In this document: positions 11,473 to 23,762 of the stretch, one piece after another
Numbering within the stretch: position 1 is the first letter of the stretch
Layout: each line of letters opens with the position of its first letter
Source of the DNA: Morinoia aosen
Taxonomy: Eukaryota; Arthropoda; Malacostraca; Amphipoda; Talitridae
NCBI GenBank assembly: GCA_030386875.1
Contig: CM059562.1
Span: forward strand, 44,661,757 to 44,725,756
Reading direction: 5' to 3'
DNA: 64,000 nucleotides
The notes under the pieces: generated by a model
Databases searched by the model: none
Told to the model about the DNA's origin: nothing
The model's input: the letters and a program-made list of their open reading frames with translations, nothing else
Made by a program: the position numbers and the translations under genes

Positions 11473-14157
11473 CAGGGTGTCTACTAGGTAGTAAAGTGGT
11501 AAAAAGTAGTAAAATTCGGAAAGTAGTAAAAAAAGTAGTAAAAAGTAGTAAAATTTGCCTCAGGGTAGTAAAAAAAAATTGTTGAGTGGAATAATTCTCT
11601 GAAAATTTAAAGTAATGTTACATATTTATTTAGAGTATGAAGATTTTTTAAAATTTATTTTTCCCATAATCAGAAATTTGCCTCGAGTTATGGGAAATAT
11701 TCCTGAACAGATGGGGTGTAATTTCAGGATTGGAGCACACAAAATCGAAAATTTTTTTAAAATTTTTGCGAACAATAATAAATATAGTTCACTTTTTCTT
11801 CTCATTCCGTTTGATCTGAAAGTTATCTAGTTGTTTTATGATGGAAGGTTCATTTGAGCCATTTTATTATTAACAAATTATTGAGAGAAAACAATAAAAT
11901 GGCTTTCGCTTTGATATGGTAATCAAGGTTTCATAAATCGTATAAATGTAAATTTAAAAAATTTATTACCAGTGGCGATGCATTGATGAAAATACTTCTA
12001 TTAGTGCACACTTAAATTGAGATACAAGCTTAGGAACTTGTGATATCAGGGATTAGTATTGAAAATAAAATATGGATTTAAAAATTGTGCATTTATGATT
12101 ATGAGGTCCACATTTAACATCTTTTATTCTTACGTAACAAATATGCATTATACGATCTCGAGGAAAAATGAAATAGCATAGCTGCATATTTCCTTGTGGA
12201 AGCATATCAAGGGGCTTTGATTGAAATACGTTTGTCAAGTAAAAAAATTCTATTCTATTATGAATTACGATTCTTTTAAATGTTAAACATCTTGTGAACT
12301 TTTTCTTTTAAATTTTATGAATAAACATTAACAACTAGCCAAAATTTTCAAATAGGTAGTTGTACTTATCCCTAAATAACTATTACATTTTTTTGGATTT
12401 CATCTTTAGTGGATGCAGTTGCCCGTAAGATATACATGTAGCATAGTTGGCATAATTGTTCTTTTTGTGCACTTGTTCCTCTCAGGGGGATACAACTATT
12501 GTTTCTATGGGAATTAGCTCTCCCAGGGGGAAAATGTGAGGGCCCGAGCTGAGAGTTAGGTAGGCCTTCTTTTTGTTGAAACAAAATGCTTTTGTTATGT
12601 CAAGAACCACCATTTTTCGGTTCACTGCTGTCCTGTTCTTCAGCTCCTACTACTTTCTTCTTGAACTTTGCTCTTGTTTCATAATCTTCTTTCATAACTT
12701 ACTGTTTCTATGCCCTTTCTGCGTAGATTCCGCGTTTCCTTAACTCCAAACTAAACGATGCCTTCCTCCTTCCTCTCTTTGGATCTCATTTGTTGCTGGG
12801 TAGGGAGGCTAAAACTAATGACTAATCTAATCTTTGTGCACTTGATGATCAAAAATTAAAATATTTTATTCACAAACGTAAGCACAGAAATAAAATTATT
12901 CTCAATTAGCTTTTAGAGTCCTGCTGCAATTTCAGACGAGCAAGTCGTGAATCAAACTTATTACAATTCAATTCCTCCTAATGAATAATGTTTAATTCAA
13001 AGTCATATATTTAACTGGTAGGGTCTTGATTATCATAAACTTGATGTAGCCTTCCAATTCTTATTCCAAGAAAAATATACTCACACTCCAAGTTGTTGCG
13101 GCAGGATAGAAACATTACAATGACGTCAAAGGAACTTCTCCGCAGTTCATTTATATCCAGAAAGTGTTTTATTGGACCTGAGCTTGATTGTGAGCAGTAT
13201 TATCTTCCTGTGAAAAGACGAGTTTATTCTGTCCACTTCGATTTGGGGAAACAACGATTTACTGAAACTATAAATTTTTTTTTTTTTTAAAAATTACCTC
13301 TTTGTTAAGCTGAAAGTTTTTTTTTTCCAGTGACGTTAATTTATGTCCAAATACAGAAAGAATTATGCTATAAAATTATCTTTTAATACAATGTGTAATC
13401 TTTTGAACGAGAGTTTAGTTCCTTTGAAGTTCCTTTTCGCTGTCATAGCGATTCAGTTACCTCCAGGATGTCGTCATAGCATGGAGATGCTCCATGTAAT
13501 CAAAGTGCATTCTTCTACTAAATGTATTTAGGAGAGCTACATGAAATTTGCACTTTCGTTTTGGTTCCGTAGTGTAACATGTTCATAACCTATTTGTTAT
13601 TATTGATCGCAATTAGGATGCCGATTTAGATTTTGAGGTACGATTGAAATAGTTTACAAACTCATATTATGAGCCATAGTGATTGGTCATAATGCCATAG
13701 TGATTGGTCATAATGAAATTCCTTGATATTCTACCCTGCTGTAAAGGGATCTTACACTCCCCTGGTGTCTACTAGTTTCCAGTCAGTTTATTTTTTCCAT
13801 ATGAACTGTTTTCATCATAGTTGAAAGATGTTAAGACAAGGTCTTCGCCAAACTTTTGTTGGAGTCCATTTAGGATGGGGGTACCTTAGAAATTTAGGTA
13901 ACTTTTTTTGCCGTAAAGCTTCGGTTGCTCCATTTAGTATTAAGTATTTTAAGTATTAAGAAACTTGGAGCTTTTTTTGAATTTATGGTATTGCGTATAT
14001 TATTGACTCAAATTACTCATTATAGGCCAATTACTTACCTCTAGACATTTGGACAACAATCATTGTGTAAAAAAGGTGGTAATTTTTTGCCGTTGAAGGA
14101 AGTAAAAAGTAGTAAAAAGTAGTAAAATTTGGAAATGATATATCAGTAGTCACCATG
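11473..14157. mobile_element. TIR DNA element with TTATA target duplication (2.7 kb)
   Basis: The left end is CAGGGTGTCTACT, preceded by TTATA (11468-11472). The right end is AGTAGTCACCATG, followed by TTATA (14158-14162). The 13-bp ends match at 11 positions when inverted. Just inside both ends, the word AAAGTAGTAAAA recurs several times in the same orientation (11510-11560 and 14100-14130). No intact transposase was found, so this is a non-autonomous or decayed copy. A dispersed retroposon copy is nested at 12475-12830. Superfamily is not assigned. Confidence 0.7.
12475..12830 (-). repeat. Dispersed retroposon family, copy 2 (nested)
   Basis: Antisense copy of the same unit as 30305-30680. 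It contains CTCAGGGGGATACAACTATT, the CCCAGGGGGAAAATGTGAGG segment, and the CATAGAAACAG-type and AGATTCCGCG-type landmarks in reverse order. It lies inside the TTATA-flanked element, so it inserted later. Confidence 0.75.
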
Positions 14158-14239
14158 TTATAGTGTTGTCTCTGTGTTGGAAAGACTTCTTAGAACATGT
14201 ATTTTTTTTGTAGAGATGGTATGGAATATCAAATGAGTT

Positions 14240-14704
14240 CATTTGAAATTTATCTACCAGCATCGTCGGTTCCGAAAATGTAATGATTAATTTCTTCATC
14301 AAGATATTCGCTTTTCGGAAGTCGTGAAGAAGGATATCATCGGACGTGATGAGCAGTCGAAAACCATTTCAGCTTTAATTGGTAGTAATTTAGCTCACAC
14401 TAAAGATCGACTGTCATCGGAGAATGAACGAAAAGCTCGAAGTATTTCTGGCAGCGGTAATCATGAAAGAGAATAAAGCAGTGTCAACACAGCGATGTTA
14501 GAAGTTGTAGCTTCAACCTCTGTGCCATCTGCCATCTCCTTGCCTGCTACACATGCCCCCTCTGCCTGTAGTACCTCAATTCCTTCTTCCACTGATACTA
14601 CTTCTACACCTGCCTTCACTGAAGTTGTTTCACCTAGCACGACAAAAACCGGTAGCAAAACATTTATGCTTGAAACTTCGGAACCATTGGAGTATGAAAT
14701 TTAA
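14240..14704 (+). pseudogene. Unrecognised coding-like stretch, possible 3' exon
   Basis: One reading frame stays open over this interval apart from a TAA at about 14288 and another at about 14474. The middle part encodes a charged segment (KKDIIGRDEQSKTISALIGS). The last part is Ser/Thr/Pro-rich and ends at TAA 14702. An AATAAA-type signal follows at about 14749. A pyrimidine-rich AG lies upstream near 14210. This could be the decayed last exon of a host gene or a retrocopy. I do not recognise the product. Confidence 0.3.
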
Positions 14705-14814
14705 TACAATTCCGATTAAGTACTAAGTAATGAAGAGTAATGTGGAGAGTAATAAAATATTTTGAAGATGAAAACTTTATGACTGGCTGATTTGAAATGT
14801 TAAATTATGAATGC

Positions 14815-15190
14815 CGGTCCCTCAGGGGGATACTACTATCGTATCTATGGGAATTAGCCCTCCCAGGGTGGAAGATGTCTGGGCCCGACCTGAAGGTTAG
14901 GTAGGTCTTCCTTTAGTTGAAATAAAATAGGTTTGTATTTCTTTACGAACCATCTTTTTTTGGTTCAAGGATGTCATTTAGTTAGCACCTATTACTTTAT
15001 TCTTCAACGTTTATCTTGTTTCATTAACTTCTTTCGATCTTCCTGTTTCTATGCTCAAGGTGTGGGGACAAACCTCGTGCATAGATTCCCTGTTAGCTTA
15101 ATTCCATACTAAATGCTGCCTTCCACTCTTGGGATCACATCTACTGTAAGTGGTTAGGGAGGCTTAAACTAACTCAAAATCTATTCCCAG
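14815..15190 (-). repeat. Dispersed retroposon family, copy 3
   Basis: Antisense copy beginning CCCTCAGGGGGATAC and containing GGGAATTAGCCCTCCCAGGG. It is the same unit as copies 2 and 4, more diverged in its middle. Confidence 0.72.
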
Positions 15191-17139
15191 GGGAATAATT
15201 GCTTGCCGAGGATGATAGGACGAGGTGCACTCATTTTTGTTTAGAAGTTGAAATTATTTTCATTTTCATAAAATACATACGAATTTAGTATTGTATTCCT
15301 GAATTTTTTTAAATTAATTATCTAATGAATGCACTTTGTGACAGAACCTCGTTAAAAAACTCTCAACGATTGCCGCAGAAGGTACGACACAAGGCTCTCA
15401 TGGAATATCAGCATCAGTTGATGTTGTTAGTTATTCTTGATCGTGCATTGGAAAGCCTTCTGAAATAAACTTCTCTTTCCAGCAAACCATTTGAGAATAG
15501 CAGCGCCGTGTAATCACAGCACAAGTAGTACTACGTATGTTTGACATGTTTGCATGTTTGCTAAGTGAATTTTTTATTATAAATTGTAAATGATGAATCA
15601 TGACAATAATTTGTGATTGAACGTTTCAGATAGTGACTCGCAATCTACACCGAGGAACTTCAAAGTCACTATGCACTCGTACGTGTAAAGTCAAGACCTT
15701 CAACAATTTCGAAGCATGCAGTGGGGAAGTCCATCAGACTACAATATCGGAGGCCGTTAATTGCATTTGCCGAATTTCTGCATTGCTTATATTCAAGTAA
15801 GTTGATTTTTTCGTGTTCGCACTCTTTAATGTTAACGAATTCAATAATGTTCTCGTTCGTAAAGGTATTGCCCCACTTTTAGCTCAGCTCTCACGGTGAA
15901 AAGTCTCCTCAGTGACAATTAACCAGGGAGTGGGACTGGAAGTAACGCTACTGCTCAGCTAACAAAGAGTTTTCATGCATACATGCTCTCACCGATAATG
16001 CGGTCAGTGGAGGATGAAAATACATGACACTTTTAGCAACGCTTTCTAGGTAAACATTCTTTTTAATGACATTTACCCTGGGAGTGGAGCTGGAAGGAGG
16101 GATAACATTCATCAAAGTAGCATTCATGACGTAAAGCGATGGATTTCAACTGCGCTAACCAGAGAGCTCGATCTAAGAAATATGGTTTACATATGAACAC
16201 GAATTCGAGGCTTAATAACGTCTTGTCTGCGAAAAATGTATCATATTTAATAAGTCAAGGTATGAAGTAGTGTAGTGTAGGTAGTGAATACTCATGAAAG
16301 TTATATATGAAATTGTAACGACGTTCTATATGGAATGTCCTAGAATATTCGCGAATGAATAGACATGGACTTCTACCTCGATATTGAATATCTGTAGTGG
16401 ATCCACACGAATACTCACCAATGAGCACTCAGTAATATTCGTATAGATACGAATTTGGATATTCAAATCCCTACATTCCAGAATATTCGGTGATGTATAT
16501 TCTTGAAGTTACTTTTGTGAAGATATACGATGTTTAGTATCCATTGGGATGTATATGAATATTCAACATGAAGATCCCGGGGATATTGTAAATTAGGAAG
16601 CTAGGCGAATATTCACTAGGGACATTCGGGGATGTTCAGGTGGATGCTTAGCGAATATTCAGAGGAACTTCATTGCTACCTGGGAGCTGAGCCAGAACAT
16701 CAGTAATAATTATTCATGACTAAACTCCACGACTCCTAAAGCCCCGAGGCTTTCCCGCTAAAATATGCTTTGACTTCAAGAAAATATTATTCTGTAAATA
16801 TTGTACCTGTTGGTACCATAACACTTAAAGAATCGCTTTAAACAATGATAGATAAATTTCACTCTTTAATTATGTTCCACAAATTAGAGTGTTGATTCCT
16901 GTGAGCGTTACTGAAGCCTGTGAGAGAGAGTGAGACTCATTTCGTTACCTTCGTTCCTGGTAATGTGCACAGGGTAATCGTAGTTGTGTTAGTCAAAGCG
17001 CACCATGATCTACCGACGCCTGTGCGCGATATCAGGGATAACGTCATATGATTTACGAATGCAACCCGAGAGTCGCCTTCTGATTTTCACAGCCAATTTT
17101 ACACAATTCCATTCGCACTTGAACGCCATGAAGAACTCT
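15191..17139. other. Non-coding stretch with GAATATTC-rich patch
   Basis: No gene. At 16310-16660 GAATATTC-like words recur as they do at 4430-4620. Two related GGGAGTGGnnCTGGAAG words lie near 15930 and 16080. Nothing more can be supported. Confidence 0.5.
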
Positions 17140-17240
17140 TGTGACTGTTTTTCCCTTTCAAAGGCCTACGATAGCGTGGAACTTTTTCCACCTCTGCATA
17201 AAATTTCCAATCTCGGAATAGACAAAAAATGTACTTCTTT
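17140..17240 (+). pseudogene. Short LINE reverse-transcriptase fragment
   Basis: The reading frame contains SLSKAYDSVE followed by HKISNLGID. This matches the RT palm motif of the LINE at 51.7-58 kb (LSKAFDSVEH followed by KISNLRID). Only about 30 codons remain, flanked by unrelated sequence. Confidence 0.6.
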
Positions 17241-17823
17241 GTACTTTCTTTGTAAAATGTACTTTCTGTACTTGCTAATTTATTAATCCACCCTCAATAA
17301 AAAGAAGCAAAATATGCTCAAACCTAACGAGGAAAATCCCAAATGACCCTTAGCGTAAGCCAAATTAAATAAAATGATCAAAGCACACGATATCCCATAT
17401 CACGATTAATTTAAAATAACACTGTACGCGTTGGTAACTACATCAGTCGTATTTTCGTCCAACTCATATTACAGAGCTAAAAAATATTTTTCTCCAGTGA
17501 CATCAACTACTGTTAATATACATTCTTTATTTGATATTTTAAAATAATAACACATGTTGCGTGAATTAGAGACTCGCGCTATTTCAGGGCCGTGACTGGC
17601 TCGTGAGGCGGCGGCCCTCTGCCCCTCGTTCTCAGAAAACTGTCGATCGTTGTATCCCATGCTTTCCCACGCTCTGGTTCCAAGTTCCTTCTTCCTTATG
17701 CAACCTGGAGCATTTACAAAGCAAACTCGACCTTACGCCTTGACGGTTTTTCTGAATAACGACATCAGACATTCCAATTTCTGTTCACGTCGCAGCTGTT
17801 TAATTTACCTGACGAAATATAAA

Positions 17824-18059
17824 CACTGTTGTCCTCTTTTGCTGCAATTCGTGCCGTAGCAACTTATTTTGCCAAGCCTTGTAGAAGTGAGATGAATGAA
17901 GGGCTTTCTTGTGTAGCTTAAATCGGAGAAACTTGGGGATTATACCGAAGGCTTTGCATCTGGTAAGAAATTCAATGTCCAGAGAAGCCTTTAATAACTT
18001 GCGAGATAAATCGCAGTATTTACGCACAAATTTAAAACCATCTTCGCCGTATTTATTTT
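17824..18059 (-). pseudogene. Penelope-like element ORF, N-terminal piece, left inverted arm
   Basis: The minus-strand frame (17800-18144) encodes KYGEDGFKFVRKYC, then an FLTRCKAFGIIPKFLRFK motif typical of the N-terminal region of Penelope-like retroelement ORFs, then a basic helix. The 236-bp segment recurs inverted at 18390-18625 at near-identity. A hammerhead-like motif lies upstream on the same strand (18205-18240), where a PLE pseudo-LTR would place it. RT and GIY-YIG domains are missing. Confidence 0.6.
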
Positions 18060-18204
18060 CTATGAACTCAGGAAAGTTATTTTTCTTCAATCGAATTATC
18101 ATAAGAAACTTATAAACGAAGAACGCTGTTAAAATTGAAATCATATTTATAGGAACTGTACAAGGTTTTGAAATAAAATATATACAAAGAATCTAATCAC
18201 TCTG

Positions 18205-18240
18205 TAAAACGTTTCGGAGACCAGCTCCATCCTCAGTAAG
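18205..18240 (-). ncRNA. Hammerhead-ribozyme-like motif of a PLE
   Basis: On the minus strand CTGAGGA is followed by a short potential stem (GGAG with CTCC) and then GAAAC. This fits the hammerhead core words CUGANGA and GAAA. Such ribozymes are known in Penelope-like pseudo-LTRs, and a PLE N-terminal fragment begins just downstream. Cleavage competence is not established; stems I and III were not confirmed. Confidence 0.45.
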
Positions 18241-18389
18241 TCATTCTGTAAAAAATTGAAAAAAGAAAAATTCAGTCATATCTAAAGAACACAAGTTTTT
18301 CTATTAAAAATCTACATATAAATTTGAAGGGGAAATGAACTATTTGTACTATTAAGGACAGGCTTTTCTGTGGCTATGTATAGAGACTA

Positions 18390-18625
18390 AAAATAAATAC
18401 GGCGAAGATGGTTTTAAATTTGTGCGTAAATACTGCGATTTATCTCGCAAGTTATTAAAGGCTTCTCTGGACATTGAATTTCTTACCAGATGCAAAGCCT
18501 TCGGTATAATCCCCAAGTTTCTCCGATTTAAGCTATACAAGAAAGCCCTTCATTCATCTCACTTCTACAAGGCTTGGCAAAATAAGTTGCTACGGCACGA
18601 ATTGCAGCAAAAGAGGACAACAGTG
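18390..18625 (+). pseudogene. Penelope-like element ORF, N-terminal piece, right inverted arm
   Basis: Inverted near-identical copy of 17824-18059. The plus-strand frame continues to 18739 and ends in an Asn/Ser-rich tail. Together with the left arm it makes a 236-bp inverted repeat around a 330-bp spacer. Head-to-head PLE pieces are known from other genomes, but this one could also be a post-insertion rearrangement. Confidence 0.6.
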
Positions 18626-18739
18626 CGTGATTTGACCGAGAGGGTAGCAAATATAAACACTTTGTCATCCATTTCGTCAACATTTCATAATACTTCAGAC
18701 CGACCAGTAGTCACAAGCTCAAATTATAATAATACTTAA

Positions 18740-21439
18740 TCAAAGCCAAATCAAGTCACAATCCAACTTATAATTATATAATTACTATTTTCAAAATTGA
18801 TCTCAACAATTGACTTTAAATTCCAGTAGAATATTGAAAAATGGCTTAACCCATCACGGTCCACGCTGGATGCAATAATTTGCATTTGATGCATTTTCGG
18901 TAGATTGTTTTGTAGGTAGCGAACCATTATTTTAATGCAGTTTTACATTATTTTCATTACATGTTTTTTCACTTCACCGTCCTGAGCAAGCCTCGTCGCT
19001 AAGTTGTAGTTACCGGTTTATGGAAATTGTATTCGATGTTTTTTTTTCTTAAAGGTTGGCGTAGGACGATTGTACATTGAACACTTTCTAGTGGTTGCTC
19101 TATTGATCCGTTCATGTTATTGCCTCGTGGACTATTCGTTCCGTTCACCCTAAAAGTTACTTTCCGTTTTTACGTTGAGAGCTTTCCGCTTCCACAATTC
19201 CCGAGATGCATGTAAGGTGTGGTGCGCTACTGTTTTGTCTGCTTGTCATACACGCTGATATTCCATGATAGCTAGCAAAATATGAGCCATGTTATTATCA
19301 CAGGTTAGATAGGTGCACGTCTTCCGTGAGGTAGACAACTTCAACCTGATATTGATGTTGATTTTTAATGTACTGAACGTTTATCTTCTAACTCGAATTG
19401 CTTAGTTCTCGAATTTTTTGAGACTTATTTTTATTACGCAATAATGATTCCTGACAAGCGAACATAAGCGGAACTACTTCATATAGAAACCCTTTGCGCC
19501 GTTGACTTGAAAGCTTAACCCTGTTTGGAAATATTTACCGTTCTCTACATTCGCCTCGCTCGTGATTTTATCGATAACTTCACTTATCACTATATATTAA
19601 TTCCAAAAGTAGATTATTTGTTATACAAGCGTAATGATATATAGAGCTAAGTAGGAACATATATCTAATAGCGAGAGTTCATTTAAAATGGTTATATTGC
19701 AGTAATATTAAATTTCTTATTCAGTAATGACTAAAATTTATGTTAGAGAAGAATAAACTAAGCTAGTGTTACTGAACATAAAAAAACTCATTTCCAATAG
19801 AGATTGTACAATAATACAAATCATTGGTTTTTAAATATCTTAAAGATAATACACTTAGATGATACACACACATGAGTCTTGTAATACCCATTTCACTAGT
19901 CGAAAAGAAATGATTGAGGGCAATGTACTCCTAATCTTGCTTAATCTACATTTGATAATGCATGTAATGATAATTATAAGAGATAACACAATTTCATGGA
20001 CGATGCATTTTCATTGTAGGGTGAAAACGCTTTTGACAGTTTACATGTACATGACATAAAACTTCGCAATTATTGATGTCAGGAAATAATATATGAATCG
20101 CTTGTTTCGGCCAATGTTCAAAAGTGTTATTTCAGGGAAGCATAAAAAATATATAAATACATATCCATATACATATGCATATATATATATATATATTATA
20201 TATATACATACATATACACACACAGATATATATATGTACACATAAGCATGAGGACCAAGAAGATTATAAGTTTTGTATTTCTAATTCAAAAATTTTAACA
20301 TAACGGTCGTTAGTTATTAAGCATTTTATTTAAATATGAATGGATGATCGCACAACAAATGTATAGTTTGTACATGAATGCTTTACAATAATAAAGAGAT
20401 GACGAGTTAGGTAATGTTACAAGTTGAGAGTGAACAGAAAAAAGACCATTATCTCTAGTAAAATGCTAGTTGTCAGTCTAGTAAACACATATGTGCACAT
20501 ATATATGTAAATATATTCACATTCACATGCACACACATACCCACGCACATACTTACACCAAATTCGTAAGCATACACAAATGCATTTCTATGCATCGAGG
20601 CAATTACAATACATACGCATTCTATAAAGTGTCACACGCATAGCGTGCACGCGTATAACATATACACACATACACAAGTAAGCATGTGCGCAAATATCAG
20701 CGTAATCTAATCAGTATAGACCAGCATTCCAATCGGGGTAAACGGAGAAAATATCTTTTATTATGGCATGAATTTTATAAAATTTCCGTACTGAAATTAG
20801 TGGCACAAAACAGTCTACCTATGTCAGAAACATGAAAACAATTGTGTGACGTGAATAAGAAAGAAAACATTAATGTCCTATAAGGGAGTTATATTAGAAA
20901 AAATCACATTATCTTTGAAATATGGCGCAAACTGTCGGCAATTGATAAACATGCATAGGTATCACATTATTATAAGCATATAACTATTAGCATTATAAGC
21001 ATATTACTGCAGTATAAATGGATGATCACACAACGATGCTTTACAATTTTTTTTTTTTACATCGATGCTTTACAATTTCATATTAGAAAAAAATCACATT
21101 ATCTTTGTAAGATGGTGCAGAATGTCTGCAATTGATAAACACACACATATATAGGTACCATGACGGTCTAGTTTAATGCTTGCACAGAAACGGAGGGGGA
21201 TGACATAAAATGCAACCTTCGACTGGTTGATCTACTCTAGTGCACACAGGTGTACATACACACCTATACAAGTAAGCATGTTTGCAAATGGCAGCGTATA
21301 GACAATCAAATCATAATACCTAAGCATATTTCAACACTGTTGTGTGATGTCTTGAATTTTAAGACAATGATCGGGGGAGATTGTTCAGCAATGGATATAC
21401 CAGGCAAATGAGATTCGTCAATACTTATTCAGTATATTT
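18740..21439. other. Non-coding region with microsatellites and a local duplication
   Basis: No gene. TA/CA-type simple sequence lies at 20155-20240 and CA-rich sequence at 20485-20700. Two passages near 20885-20965 and 21085-21150 share AATCACATTATCTTTG and CAATTGATAAAC. Words with CAAGTAAGCATG recur near 20676 and 21268. This points to an old local duplication of about 200-600 bp spacing. Confidence 0.6.
20155..20240. repeat. TA/CA microsatellite
   Basis: Alternating AT dinucleotides merge into ACAC and ATAC steps. The tract is simple sequence with no coding value. Confidence 0.9.
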
Positions 21440-23762
21440 TGTAACTAAGAATTATTTTTGAGATACAAGGTGACTAGTTATTTTGGCTTTAAATTCTCTC
21501 GGTCTTTGAGGGATTTTAATACTCAGTGGAAGTTTGCTCCACAGTAAGGCGCCTGATATGGACAGAGCCTTCTGCCCTAAGTGAGATGAACGATAGTTGA
21601 CTAAGACATTGTTTCTGTTCGGTTTTTGATTGGTTACAGTGGGGGGATGGAAACGCACTATCTCAGCATTGCTCTGAGGAAGATATAACGAGGAGAATAC
21701 GTATTGGGACTTCTGCATGAGGAGCCTTTCTTGGATAGGAATCCAGCCGAGTTTATTGAGGAGAGGGGTTACGTGATCACTTTTTTTTTAAATTACCGTT
21801 GCATACCACCTTGGGCGCAAAGTTCATGCACTTTTGTAAGTCCCTTTGAAGGTATTGAGGTAGGTCTCCCCATACTAGGTTGCAGTAGTCAATGCACGAT
21901 AACACCAGCGATTGAATGGTTAATAATCTGGACTTTTCGTCTAGCATATTCTATATGCGATGAAAAAACATCAAAGTTCCATAAATTTTGTTGCAAGTAT
22001 TCTCAACATGAGATTTGAAGGACATGTTTCTATCGAACCAGATACCTAGACTTTTAACTTTTTCTGATGCATTAATTTTATCATTTCCGACTACATGAGT
22101 AAGATCTGAAGTTTTTTAATTGCATCTTTTGATCCAAAAATAATGCATTGTGTTATATTAGCATTTAATTTGAGACCATTTCGGTCGTACCATGATTTCA
22201 GGCTAGTCAGTAAAGCTTCGGCTTTAATTTGCGTCTGTGGTATTTCCGATACAGAACTTGTTATTGCAATTTGAACATCATCTGCATACATTGAGATCCG
22301 TGTGTTAGAAGGCATTGGAGGGAAATCATTAATGAAAATAGAAAACAGTAGCGGACCAAGAATGGATCCTTGGGGAACGCCAAAATTGTTTTGAATGAAT
22401 GGGGACAATTTGTCTTCTATGCGGACTGCATGAGATCGATTTGACGAGTAACTTTCAAACCATTGCGTGTCTATTCCCAAGTTCAGTATTTTACGTAGTT
22501 GTCTATTATGTTCGACGCTATCGAACACTTTAGAGAGATCGAGTAGCAGCAAGAGTGTTACATTCTTTTGATCGATGTCACTGTATATTTTTTCAGAGAT
22601 ATTGAGCAGAGCGTCTTGAGTGCTAGTATTTCTTCTATAGGCGTATTGATTTTGGTGGAGTAGATTTGACTCGTCCTTGTGAAATGAGAGTTGATTTGTC
22701 ACCACTTTCTCCAATAGTTTGGACATGACAGGCAAAAGACTGATGGGCCTGAGTTTGATGCTGTATTTAGGTCCCCACTTTTATGCAACGGTCTAATAAT
22801 GGAGTGTTTCCATTGGTTTGGAAACGTGTAGGTTACTATTGATGTATTAATTATCAGATGAGTCCATAGTGCTGTAACAAGGGAACTGTCTTTGATATAT
22901 TGAAGACTCATACCATCATGTTCAACTGCGTTTGTGTTTTTTAGTGAGTATAAGAAATTTCGTAACTCCGGTAAGTCGACAGGGCGTGGTCTCCACTTGA
23001 CATCAGTCCTCGAGGGTGCAGTGGGGCATGAATTTTCAATTGTCGTTTCATCTGGATTGGTACACACCTCACTGAAAACTTGAGCCCCTACTTTTGAAAA
23101 GAATGTGTTGAAATCCGTGGCTGTTGCCAAGGGATTTTCAAAATTACTTATACGACCTAAATTTTTATATGGGGCTACCTCACTAATGATTTCCCAAGTT
23201 CGTTTCGGGTTATTTTTAGCCGTTATCAGTTTCTGGTGAAAGTGAGTTTGTTTTGCTTCAGTGATTTTCTTTCGAAGATTTTTTTCATGTTTTTTATATC
23301 TCTTGTATAAGGTACTGTTTGATCTATTGTTTTCGTACTCTCGAAAGTTAGCTTTCTTTATTCTGCTCATCTCTTTAATTTCTTCAGTAATCCAAACAGT
23401 CCGTTTTGGCTTGGTTTTATGGTGACGTAAGGGCCACATTCGTCCAGAGCTGCTGTGAAGTTCTCGTTGAAGATGGACACTTGAATGTCAACATCGTCAG
23501 ATTGCATCATTTTCTGGAATTCGGTGGACCTATCGAGTAATTTTTCTTGAAATAGTTCTGCTGAGTAGTGCATTTTCAAGCGATAAGTCATTTAGCGGTA
23601 TTTTTGTCTTTCCTTTGCAATATTAATTTCACATTCTATAGAGTGGTGATCGGAAATAGAAGGTGATATTACAGTACTAAGTATTGCGGTGGGATTATTT
23701 GTGATTGCTAGATCGAGGAGAGTTGCAGAGACTTTAGTGGTGCGAGTTGGTTCTTTGACCAT
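21440..23762 (-). mobile_element. 5'-truncated CR1/Jockey-like LINE, minus strand
   Basis: Read on the minus strand: end of an AP-type endonuclease (DLAITNN, SDHHSIE near 23640-23720), the linker, RT, and a C-terminal tail ending at about 21452. It is the same family as the LINE at 51.7-58 kb, with close matches in SLYLPQSNAE, YRSSHLGQKALS and LLDLSKVFDSVEH. It is cut at 23762 inside the endonuclease, the 5' truncation usual for target-primed insertion. Several frameshifts break the ORF. Confidence 0.88.
21452..23591 (-). pseudogene. LINE ORF2 remnant: RT and C-terminal domain
   Basis: Open pieces at 23591-23367, 23439-22699, 22735-22091 and 21718-21452 cover consecutive parts of one protein in changing frames. 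RT motifs: PLHKSGD, FDSVEH, VPQGSILGPLLFSIFINDF and MYADDVQIA, the YADD box being catalytic. A mutation near 22740 replaces the usual YRPISLLPVMSKL junction by a frame change. Aligning with the sister copy suggests only small indels. ORF1 and most of the endonuclease are absent. Confidence 0.85.

Noticed and set aside
20155-20700. CRISPR-like or regulatory array
   Set aside because: Simple TA/CA microsatellite without spaced identical repeats. The window is also eukaryotic.
21704-22018. Plus-strand ORF of 104 codons
   Set aside because: It is the antisense of the minus-strand LINE C-terminal region.
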